A stretch of 64,000 nucleotides of DNA from Megasphaera sp. MJR8396C (GTDB lineage: Bacteria; Bacillota; Negativicutes; Veillonellales; Megasphaeraceae), in the NCBI RefSeq assembly GCF_001546855.1, contig NZ_KQ958161.1, positions 65,045-129,044 of the forward strand, written 5' to 3'. The notes under the pieces are model-generated. The model was not told the origin of the DNA. It worked only from the letters and a program-made list of their open reading frames with translations, and ran no database searches. Shown here piece by piece: positions 7,947-17,758 of this stretch. How positions within the stretch are numbered: the first letter of the stretch is position 1; every line of letters begins with the position of its first letter. The position numbers and the translations under genes are program-made.

Positions 7947-8894
7947 TTAGAGGACTACGTTTTTCTGATTCCCGGCGATATAAGCGTCGATGTTATCAAA
8001 GACGATGACGGCGCGTTTCGCCATCGATTCAGCCGTTGCAAAGGCAACGTGGGGCGTAACGATGGTATTCTTAGAATGGAGCAGGGGATGATCCGTATCG
8101 AGAGGCGGTTCTTTTTCAAAGACATCGATGCCGGCACCGGCAATTTTACCGCTGTTTAGGGCATCGGCCAAGTCTTGGGATACGACGACCGGGCCGCGGG
8201 CTTCGTTGACCAAGAAGGCCGTCGGTTTCATATAGGACAGGGTTTCTGCATTGATCATGCCCTTAGACTGTTCCGTTACCGGGCAGTGAAGGCTGACGAT
8301 ATCAGACTGAGCCATCAGTTCTTTTAACGGCAGATATTTAATCAGTTCCGTATCTTCTTTATGGGAGAATCCATTGTAGGCAACGACCTTGGCTCCGAAG
8401 GCATGGACCAATTCGGCTACGCGATGACCAATGTTTCCCGTCCCGATAAGGCCGACGGTTTTTCCTTCTAATTCATTGCCGACAAGGCCGGCTTTGGTTC
8501 CTCCAGCCCGGCAGGCAGCGTCTACCTGAGGAACGCGGCGCAGTAAATCGAGGATCATGGCAATGGTGAGTTCGGCTACAGCAACCGTCGAATAACCGGA
8601 AGCATTGCTGACTTTGATGCCCTTAGCTTTCGCTGCGTCGAGAGCTACGTGATCGACGCCGGTAAAGGCGACGTCGATATATTTTAAATTCGGGCAGGCA
8701 TTGATGACTTCTGCCTTGAGAGGCATATTGGCAATGATGAGGATATCGGCATCTTTTGCTTCTTCGATCTGAACTGCGACGTCATCATTTCTTTCATAAG
8801 CGGCAAATTCATGGCCCTTTTCGGTAAGCGGTTTTACATAGGAGTCAAGTAATTCCTGACTGATACCTAACGATTCTAATAAGACAATTTTCAT
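7947..8894 (-). CDS. D-2-hydroxyacid dehydrogenase (phosphoglycerate/hydroxypyruvate dehydrogenase-like)
   Basis: NAD-dependent reductase of 2-keto acids, 315 residues, cytoplasmic. The catalytic triad of the family is present: Arg in VNEARGPVV, Glu in GIDVFEKEP, His in TPHVAFAT. The NAD site reads GLIGTGNIG. There is no C-terminal ACT domain, so it is not a full-length regulated SerA; glyoxylate, hydroxypyruvate or a branched keto acid are plausible substrates. GGAG precedes the start by about nine bases. It is a single-gene unit with a candidate -10 TATAAT on the minus strand (8933-8938) and a strong terminator behind it. Confidence 0.88.
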   Translation of the reverse strand: MKIVLLESLGISQELLDSYVKPLTEKGHEFAAYERNDDVAVQIEEAKDADILIIANMPLKAEVINACPNLKYIDVAFTGVDHVALDAAKAKGIKVSNASGYSTVAVAELTIAMILDLLRRVPQVDAACRAGGTKAGLVGNELEGKTVGLIGTGNIGHRVAELVHAFGAKVVAYNGFSHKEDTELIKYLPLKELMAQSDIVSLHCPVTEQSKGMINAETLSYMKPTAFLVNEARGPVVVSQDLADALNSGKIAGAGIDVFEKEPPLDTDHPLLHSKNTIVTPHVAFATAESMAKRAVIVFDNIDAYIAGNQKNVVL

Positions 8895-9033
8895 GTTAAA
8901 AAGCTCCTTTCAGGATAGTAATCACTCTCTTAATTATACGCAGATAGTAGGGATTTGTAAGCCTCTATGGAAAATCAGTATATAACATTCAATGCTATAT
9001 AAAAAACAGATAGCCATAAGCCAATGGACCAAG

Positions 9034-9078
9034 AAACAAAAAAATACTGCCGGCAATCACAAGGGACTGCCAACAGTA
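9034..9078 (-). terminator. intrinsic terminator of the exonuclease gene
   Basis: In minus direction TACTGTTGGCAGT pairs with ATTGCCGGCAGTA and is followed by seven T residues. It lies directly after the exonuclease stop codon. Confidence 0.75.
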
Positions 9079-9080
9079 CA

Positions 9081-9635
9081 TTATAAGGGTTTCAATTTTA
9101 AATGTGTCGCCTGAAGGAGTTCTTCCATGGAGGAAGCACCGACCGCTTCAGCCGCTTTTAAGACGATATGGGCACAGGCCCGGGCATCATCAAGGGCCTG
9201 ATGGTGCTGGAAAGAATAGCCCAAATAGCCGGCAACGGTGTCCAGTTTATGGTTGGGCAGGTCCGGCCAGACGCGGCGTGATATTTCTACCGTGCAGGCA
9301 TACGACGCCTGGGGCTTTTCCAAATGGTAATACTTCAGCAGGCTGCGCAGGACCCGCGTATCAAACACAGCGTAATGGGCCACCAATATCCGCCCTTCCA
9401 GGTGTTTTTGGATATTTCCCCATAAGGCATCAAATTTCGGTTTATGGGCAACCTGCTCCGGATGAATGCCGTGGATTGCCACATTTTCAGGGTCGAATAC
9501 CATAAAGGGCGGCCGAATCAAAGTGTATCCTTGACGGACACAATCATCGTCATTCATCGTGACCGCCGCCAGCGAGCAGGCGCTGTTGGCATACTTATTG
9601 GCCGTTTCAAAATCAAAGGCCGTGAAATCAAGCAT
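9081..9635 (-). CDS. DEDDh 3'-5' exonuclease (DnaQ/epsilon-like)
   Basis: Stand-alone proofreading-type exonuclease domain of 184 residues acting on DNA or RNA 3' ends with two metal ions. The motifs are in order: FDFETA (Exo I, Asp and Glu), VAHYAVFDTRVL (Exo II) and HQALDDARACAH (Exo III, His and Asp). The ATG at 9635 is chosen because AAGGA precedes it; a TTG seven codons earlier overlaps that site. It is monocistronic. It lacks polymerase or helicase domains, so it may be a repair or RNA-trimming enzyme rather than the replicative epsilon subunit. Confidence 0.85.
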   Translation of the reverse strand: MLDFTAFDFETANKYANSACSLAAVTMNDDDCVRQGYTLIRPPFMVFDPENVAIHGIHPEQVAHKPKFDALWGNIQKHLEGRILVAHYAVFDTRVLRSLLKYYHLEKPQASYACTVEISRRVWPDLPNHKLDTVAGYLGYSFQHHQALDDARACAHIVLKAAEAVGASSMEELLQATHLKLKPL

Positions 9636-9720
9636 ACGATACCATCCTTTTGACAAAATCCTAAAATCTACTTACAATTAAATCTGATTTTTCATTCTTT
9701 TATCGGTACGAGGTATTTCC

Positions 9721-10443
9721 ATGACGAGTGAACAATATACCTTTGCGGCTCAGGACCAAAAATTTTCCGTAACGGTCGTCCGCAAAAAAGTAAAGAACAT
9801 CAATCTCCATATCCGAAATGACGGGAACTTGTTTATTTCCGCATCGCCCCGTGTTCCCTGGGCCTATATCGAGGCTTTCTTACAAAAAAAGAGCGACCTT
9901 ATCTGCCGGGCCGTACAGAAGTTGCAAGAACAGCAGAAAAAGTTCCCTTTCCTGACATTGAGCGACGGCGAAACCCTCTTGATTACGGGGAAACCCTACC
10001 GTCTCGACGTCCGTCTGGGCCTTCGCAATACCATCCGGCGAAATCAGGACACGGTATTTATGGAGCTCAAGGACGATACGCCTCAGACCCGGCAGAAGCT
10101 GTATCATCAGCTGCTGCAGCGCATCGGAGCCCCTCTTTTTTCAGCCAGTCTTCAGCGAATGCTGCCCTTATTCAAAGAATATAACTTAAAAGAACCGATA
10201 CTCAAACAGCGCGTCATGCGTTCCCGCTGGGGCTCGTGCATGCCTTTAAAAGGCATCGTGACCATGAACACCTACTTGGCCATTATGCCGGAAGCCATCA
10301 TTGACCACGTCATGCTCCACGAACTATGCCACTTCATCCACCCCAACCATTCCCGCCATTTTTATGACGTCATGACCGTGCGCATGCCGGACTGGAAGGA
10401 ACGGCGTCAGGCTATGAACCGGTATCTGCCTTACTGCATCTGA
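9721..10443 (+). CDS. YgjP-like metallopeptidase (DUF45/SprT-like)
   Basis: Protein of 240 residues with a zinc-metallopeptidase site HELCHFIHPNHSRHF, giving HExxH and a downstream His as third ligand. The upstream segment QRVMRSRWGSCMPLKGIVTMNTYL is the conserved family core. E. coli YgjP belongs to this family, whose members are usually cytoplasmic peptidases of unclear role. It is divergent from the exonuclease gene and convergent with the binding-protein gene, with the two 3' ends overlapping by 13 bases. Confidence 0.83.
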   Translation: MTSEQYTFAAQDQKFSVTVVRKKVKNINLHIRNDGNLFISASPRVPWAYIEAFLQKKSDLICRAVQKLQEQQKKFPFLTLSDGETLLITGKPYRLDVRLGLRNTIRRNQDTVFMELKDDTPQTRQKLYHQLLQRIGAPLFSASLQRMLPLFKEYNLKEPILKQRVMRSRWGSCMPLKGIVTMNTYLAIMPEAIIDHVMLHELCHFIHPNHSRHFYDVMTVRMPDWKERRQAMNRYLPYCI

Positions 10444-11600
10444 TAATCAGGCGGAATGGTCGCGGCTAGGGACGGCTGTCCGTCTTTGAAAGTCAGGATG
10501 AACACATCTTTAATGGCATCGTGATTGGCGTCAAGTGAAATCGTCCCAGTCGCCCCTTGATAGTCAATCGTCTTGACCAGTTCTTTGGCGACCTCTGTCG
10601 GGTCACCGGACTGACAGCGCGAGATAGCCGCTGCCGTCATCATAAAGGCATCGTAGCCGAGGGCTGCATAACCATCGGGCAAAACGCCGTATTTTTCGTA
10701 ATAGGCCCGGGAGAATTGACGAGCTGTGTCACTCGATTCGTTCCCGGCATAATGATCGGTATAGTAAAGATTAGTCAGATATTGACCGTCTATATCCTTC
10801 TCCATTTTAAGGCTGTTCCAACCGTCAGGTCCCAATAGCGGCATAGAAATTCCCTGGCTTCTCAGTACTTTAATAGCCGGAATCGTCCAGTCGTCGTATC
10901 CCGGAAGATAAATGACATCGATGCCGGCAGCCTTTAGCTCAGATATGGCCCGAACAAGGTCGTTCGGATCCGATACGTCACGAAAAATCGGAACCTCTCC
11001 GCCGCTGGCAAGAAAAGCACTGCGGAAGTATTCCGCCAGTCCCTGGGCATACATCTTATCGGGATAGTAAAAGACGGCGGCCTTGCCGGCCTGCAGGTTA
11101 TGACGGGCATAATCGGCCATGGCACGCCCTTGAGAGGCGTCGATAAAGGCAGCCCGGAACATATACTGATAGACTTCATTAGCCCGGATATCGACGGTGA
11201 TATCGGGCTGCGTCCCGCCAGGACTGATGAGGGGAATCTTGACGGCTTCCACATTGGGAATGACCGCCCGCGTACAGTCGGCAAGGTCCGGCCCAATGAT
11301 GGCCGACACATGCCGCACGTTTAGCTGCTGAATGGCGGCTACGGCATCTTCCGGCTTGCCGTGATTGTCTACCGATACGAGCTGTACCGGTTTGCCCAGC
11401 AGGCCGCCGCGTTCATTGACGATATCTTTCGCCAGTTCAATGCCCCGTTCGGTCGACGCCGAATAGGACATCCCTTTGCCGCTTAGGGCCAGATTGGTTC
11501 CGATGAGAACCCCGGTGTACTGGCGGAAAAAAGTACATCCCCCAAGCAAAAAGGCAGACAAAAATACAAACAGGACAAGGAACTGAACATTTTTCTTCAT
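10431..11600 (-). CDS. ABC-type branched-chain amino-acid/amide substrate-binding lipoprotein
   Basis: Periplasmic binding protein of the LivK type, 389 residues, with a lipoprotein signal ending in FLLGGCTFF. Family landmarks include GTNLALSGKG, GIELAKDIVNERGGLLGKPV, IIGPDLADCTRAVIPN and YDAFMM. It would bind leucine/isoleucine/valine, an amide or an aromatic ligand. No permease or ATPase gene is beside it, so it must use a transporter encoded elsewhere or act as a sensor. It follows the M23 peptidase gene by 47 bases in the same direction, so it may be the last gene of the parB unit. Confidence 0.87.
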   Translation of the reverse strand: MKKNVQFLVLFVFLSAFLLGGCTFFRQYTGVLIGTNLALSGKGMSYSASTERGIELAKDIVNERGGLLGKPVQLVSVDNHGKPEDAVAAIQQLNVRHVSAIIGPDLADCTRAVIPNVEAVKIPLISPGGTQPDITVDIRANEVYQYMFRAAFIDASQGRAMADYARHNLQAGKAAVFYYPDKMYAQGLAEYFRSAFLASGGEVPIFRDVSDPNDLVRAISELKAAGIDVIYLPGYDDWTIPAIKVLRSQGISMPLLGPDGWNSLKMEKDIDGQYLTNLYYTDHYAGNESSDTARQFSRAYYEKYGVLPDGYAALGYDAFMMTAAAISRCQSGDPTEVAKELVKTIDYQGATGTISLDANHDAIKDVFILTFKDGQPSLAATIPPDYQMQ

Positions 11601-11647
11601 GAAAGTCCTCCTTCCTTATTTGAAAACGTCTGCCTGAGTCTTTATGA

Positions 11648-12658
11648 TTAAGGTAAAAACAGTAAGGGATTGGTCGGCGAGCCATTGACCCGAACCTCAT
11701 AGTGGACATGAGGTCCCGTGCTGCGTCCGGTGCTGCCGGCCAGGGAAATGATAGAGCCGGCCTGGACTTCCTGTCCGACCGTAACCAAAAGCATCGAATT
11801 ATGCCCGTAGCGAGTGACAAAACCGTTGCCATGATCGATTTCAACGAGGTTGCCGTAACCATCGACCCAGCCGGCCATGGTAACCTTACCGGCAGCCGTG
11901 GCCCGAACGGGAACGCCATAGTCGACACCGATATCGATACCTTCATGGAAGCCGGAACCGCCGCCAATAGGATTGCCGCGATACCCGAATTCAGACGTAA
12001 TGGTCCCCGTAACCGGCCAAATCGACGGTACCGTAGAGGCACTGTTGGGACTGCCTGAGCTGCCGCCGACCTGATACATACGACTGTTTTGCTGCATTTG
12101 CAGGACTTGTTGACCGGCCGTATCACTGAGGACGGTCTTTAAGGTAATAAAGCTGATAATACGGGCATTGCTGCGCGTTTCCAATCGAGAGGTGGCCAAT
12201 AACAGGTCATTGTAGCTGGCATTAGAAAGGTCCGGGGATTTCTTCTGTCCCCCTGCTACGCCACCGTCACCTTTTGGGCTGTCACCAGCCCCCGATCCCT
12301 TGACCATTTGCCGCAGCTCCTGATCGAGGGCATCCATTTTATCCATTTTTTCCTGGAGCGATGCTGTCTTATCCCGCATCAACTCCAGCTGCTGTTCATG
12401 CAGCATTTCCTGGTCTTTAGCCTGTTGGAGCGAAACAAATTCATAGATACCGATGCCAACAACAATTACAATGAAAATTGCTGCAGCGACTCCGATACGA
12501 ATGATTTTTTTATACTGCTCCGGCGTCACAACCAATGGTTCTGTCCGATCAGATCGCAAAAATGACGGCCACCAAGCCGGCATCTGCGCCGGCTTTACCC
12601 GCTGCCACCAATCTTTCAGGGACGTCAGCCATGGATAGTCCTTAATTTGGAACTTCAC
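11648..12658 (-). CDS. M23-family peptidoglycan endopeptidase with membrane anchor
   Basis: Cell-wall hydrolase of about 336 residues. A short cytoplasmic N-terminus is followed by one membrane segment (about 55-75), a coiled-coil stretch (about 80-125) and a C-terminal lysostaphin-type domain. The zinc site reads FHEGIDIGVDYG (His, Asp) and GPHVHYEV (His-x-His). I start at the GTG at 12658 because GAGGGG lies six bases before it and the upstream gene ends just ahead. It is linked to DUF4446 and parB, a grouping seen in other Firmicutes. The coiled coil suggests it may act at division or elongation sites. Confidence 0.87.
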   Translation of the reverse strand: MKFQIKDYPWLTSLKDWWQRVKPAQMPAWWPSFLRSDRTEPLVVTPEQYKKIIRIGVAAAIFIVIVVGIGIYEFVSLQQAKDQEMLHEQQLELMRDKTASLQEKMDKMDALDQELRQMVKGSGAGDSPKGDGGVAGGQKKSPDLSNASYNDLLLATSRLETRSNARIISFITLKTVLSDTAGQQVLQMQQNSRMYQVGGSSGSPNSASTVPSIWPVTGTITSEFGYRGNPIGGGSGFHEGIDIGVDYGVPVRATAAGKVTMAGWVDGYGNLVEIDHGNGFVTRYGHNSMLLVTVGQEVQAGSIISLAGSTGRSTGPHVHYEVRVNGSPTNPLLFLP

Positions 12659-12671
12659 CTTTTTCCCCTCT

Positions 12672-13202
12672 TTATTCTTCCATATCCTTCTGAACTGCCT
12701 GCATGTCACCGCTGTAGTTCAAAGCGTTGTCCAGGCTTTCCTTTTCTTCTTCACTCATGCCGTAAAGACACTTGCCATCGACAATTGGTTTTGCAAAAAT
12801 ACGGGATTCATTGCGGCCATACACACTGGAAAGACAGAATCCGTCATTTTTCCCATCGAGAACCGTAAAGGCAAAACTTAAGTTATTGCCGATATTGTCA
12901 AAGGCGTTGTATTTGACAAAACCGATTTTACGGAAACAATGGTTCTGTACAGCCATGATATCTTTTTGAGTCTGATGAATCAAATCCAGGGTCCCCTGCA
13001 AATCGTGCAGCTTTTCGACATCATCCCGCAGTTTTGCTTCAACGCTGGTCCCCGTTTCATCCTGCATAAAAAAGGTATACTTCGTTTCTAATTTTTTGAT
13101 TTTCCAGTGTAAAAAGGCAATATAGACGAGCAAAATCAATAAAAGCAAACCGCCTATACCGGCAAGTGCCATTGCAGCAACCTGCATGTCAACATTAAAC
13201 AT
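12672..13202 (-). CDS. DUF4446-family membrane protein
   Basis: Protein of 176 residues with one N-terminal membrane segment (about 11-32), a short coiled-coil or basic stretch, and a soluble domain with the conserved GFVKYNAFDNIGNNLSFA and DGKNDGF motifs of DUF4446. The function is unknown. The gene is found near parB in many Firmicutes, as here (30 bases downstream of parB), which suggests a link to chromosome segregation or the cell envelope. The start has GGGAGGA about seven bases upstream. Confidence 0.8.
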   Translation of the reverse strand: MFNVDMQVAAMALAGIGGLLLLILLVYIAFLHWKIKKLETKYTFFMQDETGTSVEAKLRDDVEKLHDLQGTLDLIHQTQKDIMAVQNHCFRKIGFVKYNAFDNIGNNLSFAFTVLDGKNDGFCLSSVYGRNESRIFAKPIVDGKCLYGMSEEEKESLDNALNYSGDMQAVQKDMEE

Positions 13203-13231
13203 TTTGTTCCTCCCGTAGATATACCAATAGA

Positions 13232-14089
13232 TTATATATGAAACGAAGAAAAGGTCGGCCGTCGAGGACCGTCGTTTTCTTCGGTAAGTATCGACATCAG
13301 TCGTTCAAACTCCGCTTCTGATGAAAATGAAATTTCAATTTTTCCCGTCCCCGGCCCGGGCCGCAACTGAATGGAAACATCGGTTCCTAAAGCCATCTTC
13401 AGCTTATCCTGTAAGAGAGCAAGGTGGGCATCCGGCTCCGGTTTCGGCTCATTCTCAGCCATGAGTCGCCGTACTAAAGCTTCGGCTTTTCGGGCGGACA
13501 GCTCATGTTTCAAAATGTAAAGGGCCGCTTCGCACTGCCCTTCTGCCGTCGGTAGCTGTAATAGCGGCCGGGCCTGTCCCATCGACAGTTTCCCCTCGAC
13601 AATCAAGCCTTTGACGTCTGCCGGCAGCTGCAGCAGACGAACCATATTGGCAACATGGGAACGGCTTTTCCCGACTTTCTGTGCCGTCTGCTCTTGTGTC
13701 AGGCCAAATTCGGTCATCAATCGGTCATAAGCCAGGCCTTCTTCGATCGCATCCAAGTCTTCGCGCTGTAAATTTTCAATGAGTGCGATTTCAGCAGCTT
13801 CAGCAAGGCTGTACCGGCGAATAATCGCCGGAATCTGTTTCAATCCGCATCGCCTGGCGGCTCGCAGCCGCCGTTCGCCGGCAATGAGTTCATATTGACC
13901 GGGCCCTGACTTTTGGACGACGATGGGCTGAACCACACCATGCTGGCGAATGGATTCGGCTAAGGCATCCAGAGCCGCTTCATCAAAGGAACGACGCGGC
14001 TGCCTGGGATTGGGTACAATACATTCGACAGCAATATCAGTGATTCTTTCTCGTTTCCCAGAAGGACCGTCGACCGCCACCATGGCCAC
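13232..14089 (-). CDS. parB: ParB/Spo0J-family chromosome partition protein
   Basis: DNA-binding CTPase clamp of 285 residues that loads at parS sites. The N-terminal domain has IVPNPRQPRRSF, the CTP/arginine motif GERRLRAARR and ENLQREDL. The central helix-turn-helix is LTQEQTAQKVGKSRSHVANMVRLLQLP, and the C-terminal dimer domain follows. No parA is adjacent, and the gene is 26 kb from rsmG, whereas parAB usually lies next to it. A Noc-like paralogue is possible, but a perfect parS occurs at 22.3 kb and supports ParB. It is the first gene of parB-DUF4446-M23. Confidence 0.9.
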   Translation of the reverse strand: MAMVAVDGPSGKRERITDIAVECIVPNPRQPRRSFDEAALDALAESIRQHGVVQPIVVQKSGPGQYELIAGERRLRAARRCGLKQIPAIIRRYSLAEAAEIALIENLQREDLDAIEEGLAYDRLMTEFGLTQEQTAQKVGKSRSHVANMVRLLQLPADVKGLIVEGKLSMGQARPLLQLPTAEGQCEAALYILKHELSARKAEALVRRLMAENEPKPEPDAHLALLQDKLKMALGTDVSIQLRPGPGTGKIEISFSSEAEFERLMSILTEENDGPRRPTFSSFHI

Positions 14090-14243
14090 CTCTTTTCTCT
14101 CGTATTATTTTTAGGTCTATATTATAGTATATAGTCTATTACCCATTTAATCAAATATTTATTCTCTCATCTTTTCTCCAATTTTATGAGAATTCTATGA
14201 TATAATAAGGAAAAAAATATCTCATTCAGAAAGGATGTAACAT

Positions 14244-14906
14244 ATGCCACTATTTACTGATCCCTTAAAAGAAATAGACGCTGCCAGCGTCAAAGAATAT
14301 GCCCAGCAGCGAGGCGCCGAAGAGCTGTCCGATGATATCGTAAACGAAGCCTGCCAACGCGTCATGGAACTGGCCAAACCGAAGGCTTCCTGCCAGCAGT
14401 GCTTCTATGACAATACGTCGCACATGGTCCTTTGCGACAATCCCTTTACGGTCAGCAGCCAGCGTGCCCGCCAGCTCATTGAAGACTCGGCCATCGTATT
14501 GATGTACGCCGTGACCCTCGGCGAAGCCGTAGAACAAGAAATCGACAAGCTGTTCATGGATAAGGAAATCACCCGCGGCCTGGCCCTCGATTCGGCCGTC
14601 GCCGTTGCCACCGCGAACTATACGAAACAGCTCATCGACACCCTCGATGAAGCCAGTGCTGATAAAGGCTATAAAGCCGTATGGGCCATGAGCCCCGGTA
14701 CCGGCGACTGGCCGGTCGGTCAGACAGCCAACATCGCCAAGGCCGTCCACGCCGAACAGATGGGCGTCTCGCTCTTGCCGAGCGGCATGCTCATGCCTCG
14801 TAAAACCGTAGCCGGTATGATTGGTCTTAACATTGCCGACGGCGGCTGCAGCACTTGCGGCGGTTCTTGCGGCGGCTGCGCCATGGCCGGTCACTGCGGA
14901 GAATAA
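14244..14906 (+). CDS. vitamin B12-dependent methionine synthase activation-domain protein (stand-alone)
   Basis: Protein of 220 residues matching the reactivation domain of cobalamin-dependent MetH, which binds S-adenosylmethionine for reductive methylation of cob(II)alamin. The signature SPGTGDWPVGQ and the following GVSLLPSGMLMPRKTVAGMIGL match the SAM-binding core. The C-terminus is Cys/Gly-rich (six Cys in the last 18 residues). It probably partners a short MetH that lacks its own activation domain. It is divergent from parB, with a candidate -10 TATAAT at 14201-14206, and ends at a strong terminator. Confidence 0.8.
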   Translation: MPLFTDPLKEIDAASVKEYAQQRGAEELSDDIVNEACQRVMELAKPKASCQQCFYDNTSHMVLCDNPFTVSSQRARQLIEDSAIVLMYAVTLGEAVEQEIDKLFMDKEITRGLALDSAVAVATANYTKQLIDTLDEASADKGYKAVWAMSPGTGDWPVGQTANIAKAVHAEQMGVSLLPSGMLMPRKTVAGMIGLNIADGGCSTCGGSCGGCAMAGHCGE

Positions 14907-14948
14907 AAGTACCCGCTCGCGCGCGTATCCCCAATATATCAATATATC

Positions 14949-14985
14949 AAAGGACCTGCCACCTTGGTGGCAGGTCCTTTTTGTT
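14949..14985. terminator. bidirectional terminator between the MetH-activation gene and purA
   Basis: A 15-bp perfect stem AAAGGACCTGCCACC / GGTGGCAGGTCCTTT has a two-base loop and T runs on both strands. The genes on either side converge. Confidence 0.88.
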
Positions 14986-15004
14986 ATGGTGTAATTCAGT
15001 TTAT

Positions 15005-16303
<1,299 letters not shown>

Positions 16304-16485
16304 TCATGAATTGCAAAATTAACAAACACTTACATTATACCATAGGCCTTATAGTTATGCTACTAAAAAGGCCCTGGCTTTTACGCTTTTTTTACGATGT
16401 CAGCCTTAATAAAAAAATTTTCCCGTCGAAATCTCGATAGAAATAAAAAAGAAACGTCGCCATGCAGACTTGATAAAACAACTCA

Positions 16486-16514
16486 TTGGCTTATTTCAAC
16501 AAATATTGTATAAT
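16486..16514 (+). promoter_or_regulatory. sigma-A-type promoter of the flavin oxidoreductase gene
   Basis: TTGGCT (16486-16491), a 17-base spacer and TATAAT (16509-16514). The rest of the 285-base gap shared with purA is AT-rich, and I see no other clear element in it. Confidence 0.6.
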
Positions 16515-16573
16515 ATGGAAATACCGAAGAAAAACTGAAATTCATTTTTTATTACCAAGGAGAGATTTTGACC

Positions 16574-17692
16574 ATGTTATTTGATACCTGTCGCATCGGC
16601 CGTATTGAAACGAACTGCCGTATTATCCGTTCTGCTACTTTTGAAGGAATGGGAAGGTATGGTGTGCCGACAGAAAATCTGACCAAAATGTATGAAAAAT
16701 TGGCAGATGGCGGCGCCGGTATCATCATCACCGGTATGATGGCCACCAACAAGATGGAACCGCGGCAGCACTGCCAGATTCGCATCGACGATGACCAGTG
16801 CATCGAGCCGCTTGCTAAGGTCGTCAGCCATGTCCACGACCACGGCAGTAAAGTCGTCGCCCAGCTCGTCGTCATGGGTTCGGCCATCCTCCTGCCGGAA
16901 GTTCCCGAAGGAGAACACCGCATCATCTTCAGTCCCAGCGGCGTTACCGAAAAGGTAGCCAAATGGACGCAGGAATCGCAGGCCCTGACTGTCAGCCAGA
17001 TTCACGAGCTGACCAGCGCCGTTGCCCTGGCAGCCGAACGAGCCCAGAAAGCCGGCTTTGACGGCGTCCAGTTCCACGGAGCCCACGGCTATCTGGCCAG
17101 CAAATTCTTATCGCCTCACTTTAATACCCGTACCGATGAATACGGCGGCAGCTTAGAAAACCGTGCCCGCTTCCTCTTAGAAACGATTGCGGCGATGAGA
17201 AAAGCCGTCGGGCCGGACTACCCCATTTGGGTCAAACTGAACTGTGCCGACTTCATGGAAGACGGCAGCCTGACCTTTGAAGAAAGCAAACAGGTCATGG
17301 CCTGGCTTGCTGACGCAGGTGTCGATGCCATCGAAGTCAGCGGCGGCAACACGTCGTCCCTTCCGCGAAAAGGACCCATTCGGGCCATTAAGCGCACGAA
17401 GGAACCGATGTATTTTAAAAACTACGCGGCCGAAGCCGCTGCCTCGTTAAAGGGTAAAATCGATATCGGCGTCGTCGGCGGTTTCCGCAGTGCCGAAGAA
17501 ATGGAACAGGCCCTCGAAGAAACGGACCTGGCCTTCATTTCCATGAGCCGCCCCTTCCTTCGTCAGCCCGATCTTCCCAAACGCTGGCGTGAAGGCGATA
17601 CCGAACCGTCCTTATGCATTTCCTGCTCGCGCTGCTTCGGCGCTGAAAACGTCGACTGCATCTTTAATAAGCGCGAAAAACAGGAAGGCTGA
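16574..17692 (+). CDS. old-yellow-enzyme family NADH:flavin oxidoreductase (single-domain)
   Basis: FMN-dependent TIM-barrel reductase of about 372 residues. Visible signatures are FHGAHGYLASKFLSPHFNTRTDEYGGSLENRARF (catalytic His and FMN contact region) and the phosphate-binding end GVVGGFRS ... ISMSRPFL. The C-terminus has CISCSRCFGAENVDC, resembling the iron-sulfur cysteine cluster that precedes the extra domains in BaiH/2,4-dienoyl-CoA reductase, but those domains are absent. The substrate is probably an activated alkene. A TTG at 16568 is an alternative start. A good promoter lies upstream. Confidence 0.88.
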   Translation: MLFDTCRIGRIETNCRIIRSATFEGMGRYGVPTENLTKMYEKLADGGAGIIITGMMATNKMEPRQHCQIRIDDDQCIEPLAKVVSHVHDHGSKVVAQLVVMGSAILLPEVPEGEHRIIFSPSGVTEKVAKWTQESQALTVSQIHELTSAVALAAERAQKAGFDGVQFHGAHGYLASKFLSPHFNTRTDEYGGSLENRARFLLETIAAMRKAVGPDYPIWVKLNCADFMEDGSLTFEESKQVMAWLADAGVDAIEVSGGNTSSLPRKGPIRAIKRTKEPMYFKNYAAEAAASLKGKIDIGVVGGFRSAEEMEQALEETDLAFISMSRPFLRQPDLPKRWREGDTEPSLCISCSRCFGAENVDCIFNKREKQEG

Positions 17693-17758
17693 TCGTCTAT
17701 CCCAAGTAAAAGATACGTTAAAAGTTGATTCTGTACGCATGGAAGAGGAGGGCTGGTC

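Noticed and set aside
14265-14942. Long minus-strand frame opposite the MetH-activation gene
   Set aside because: It mirrors a recognised protein, has no family match and no ribosome site.
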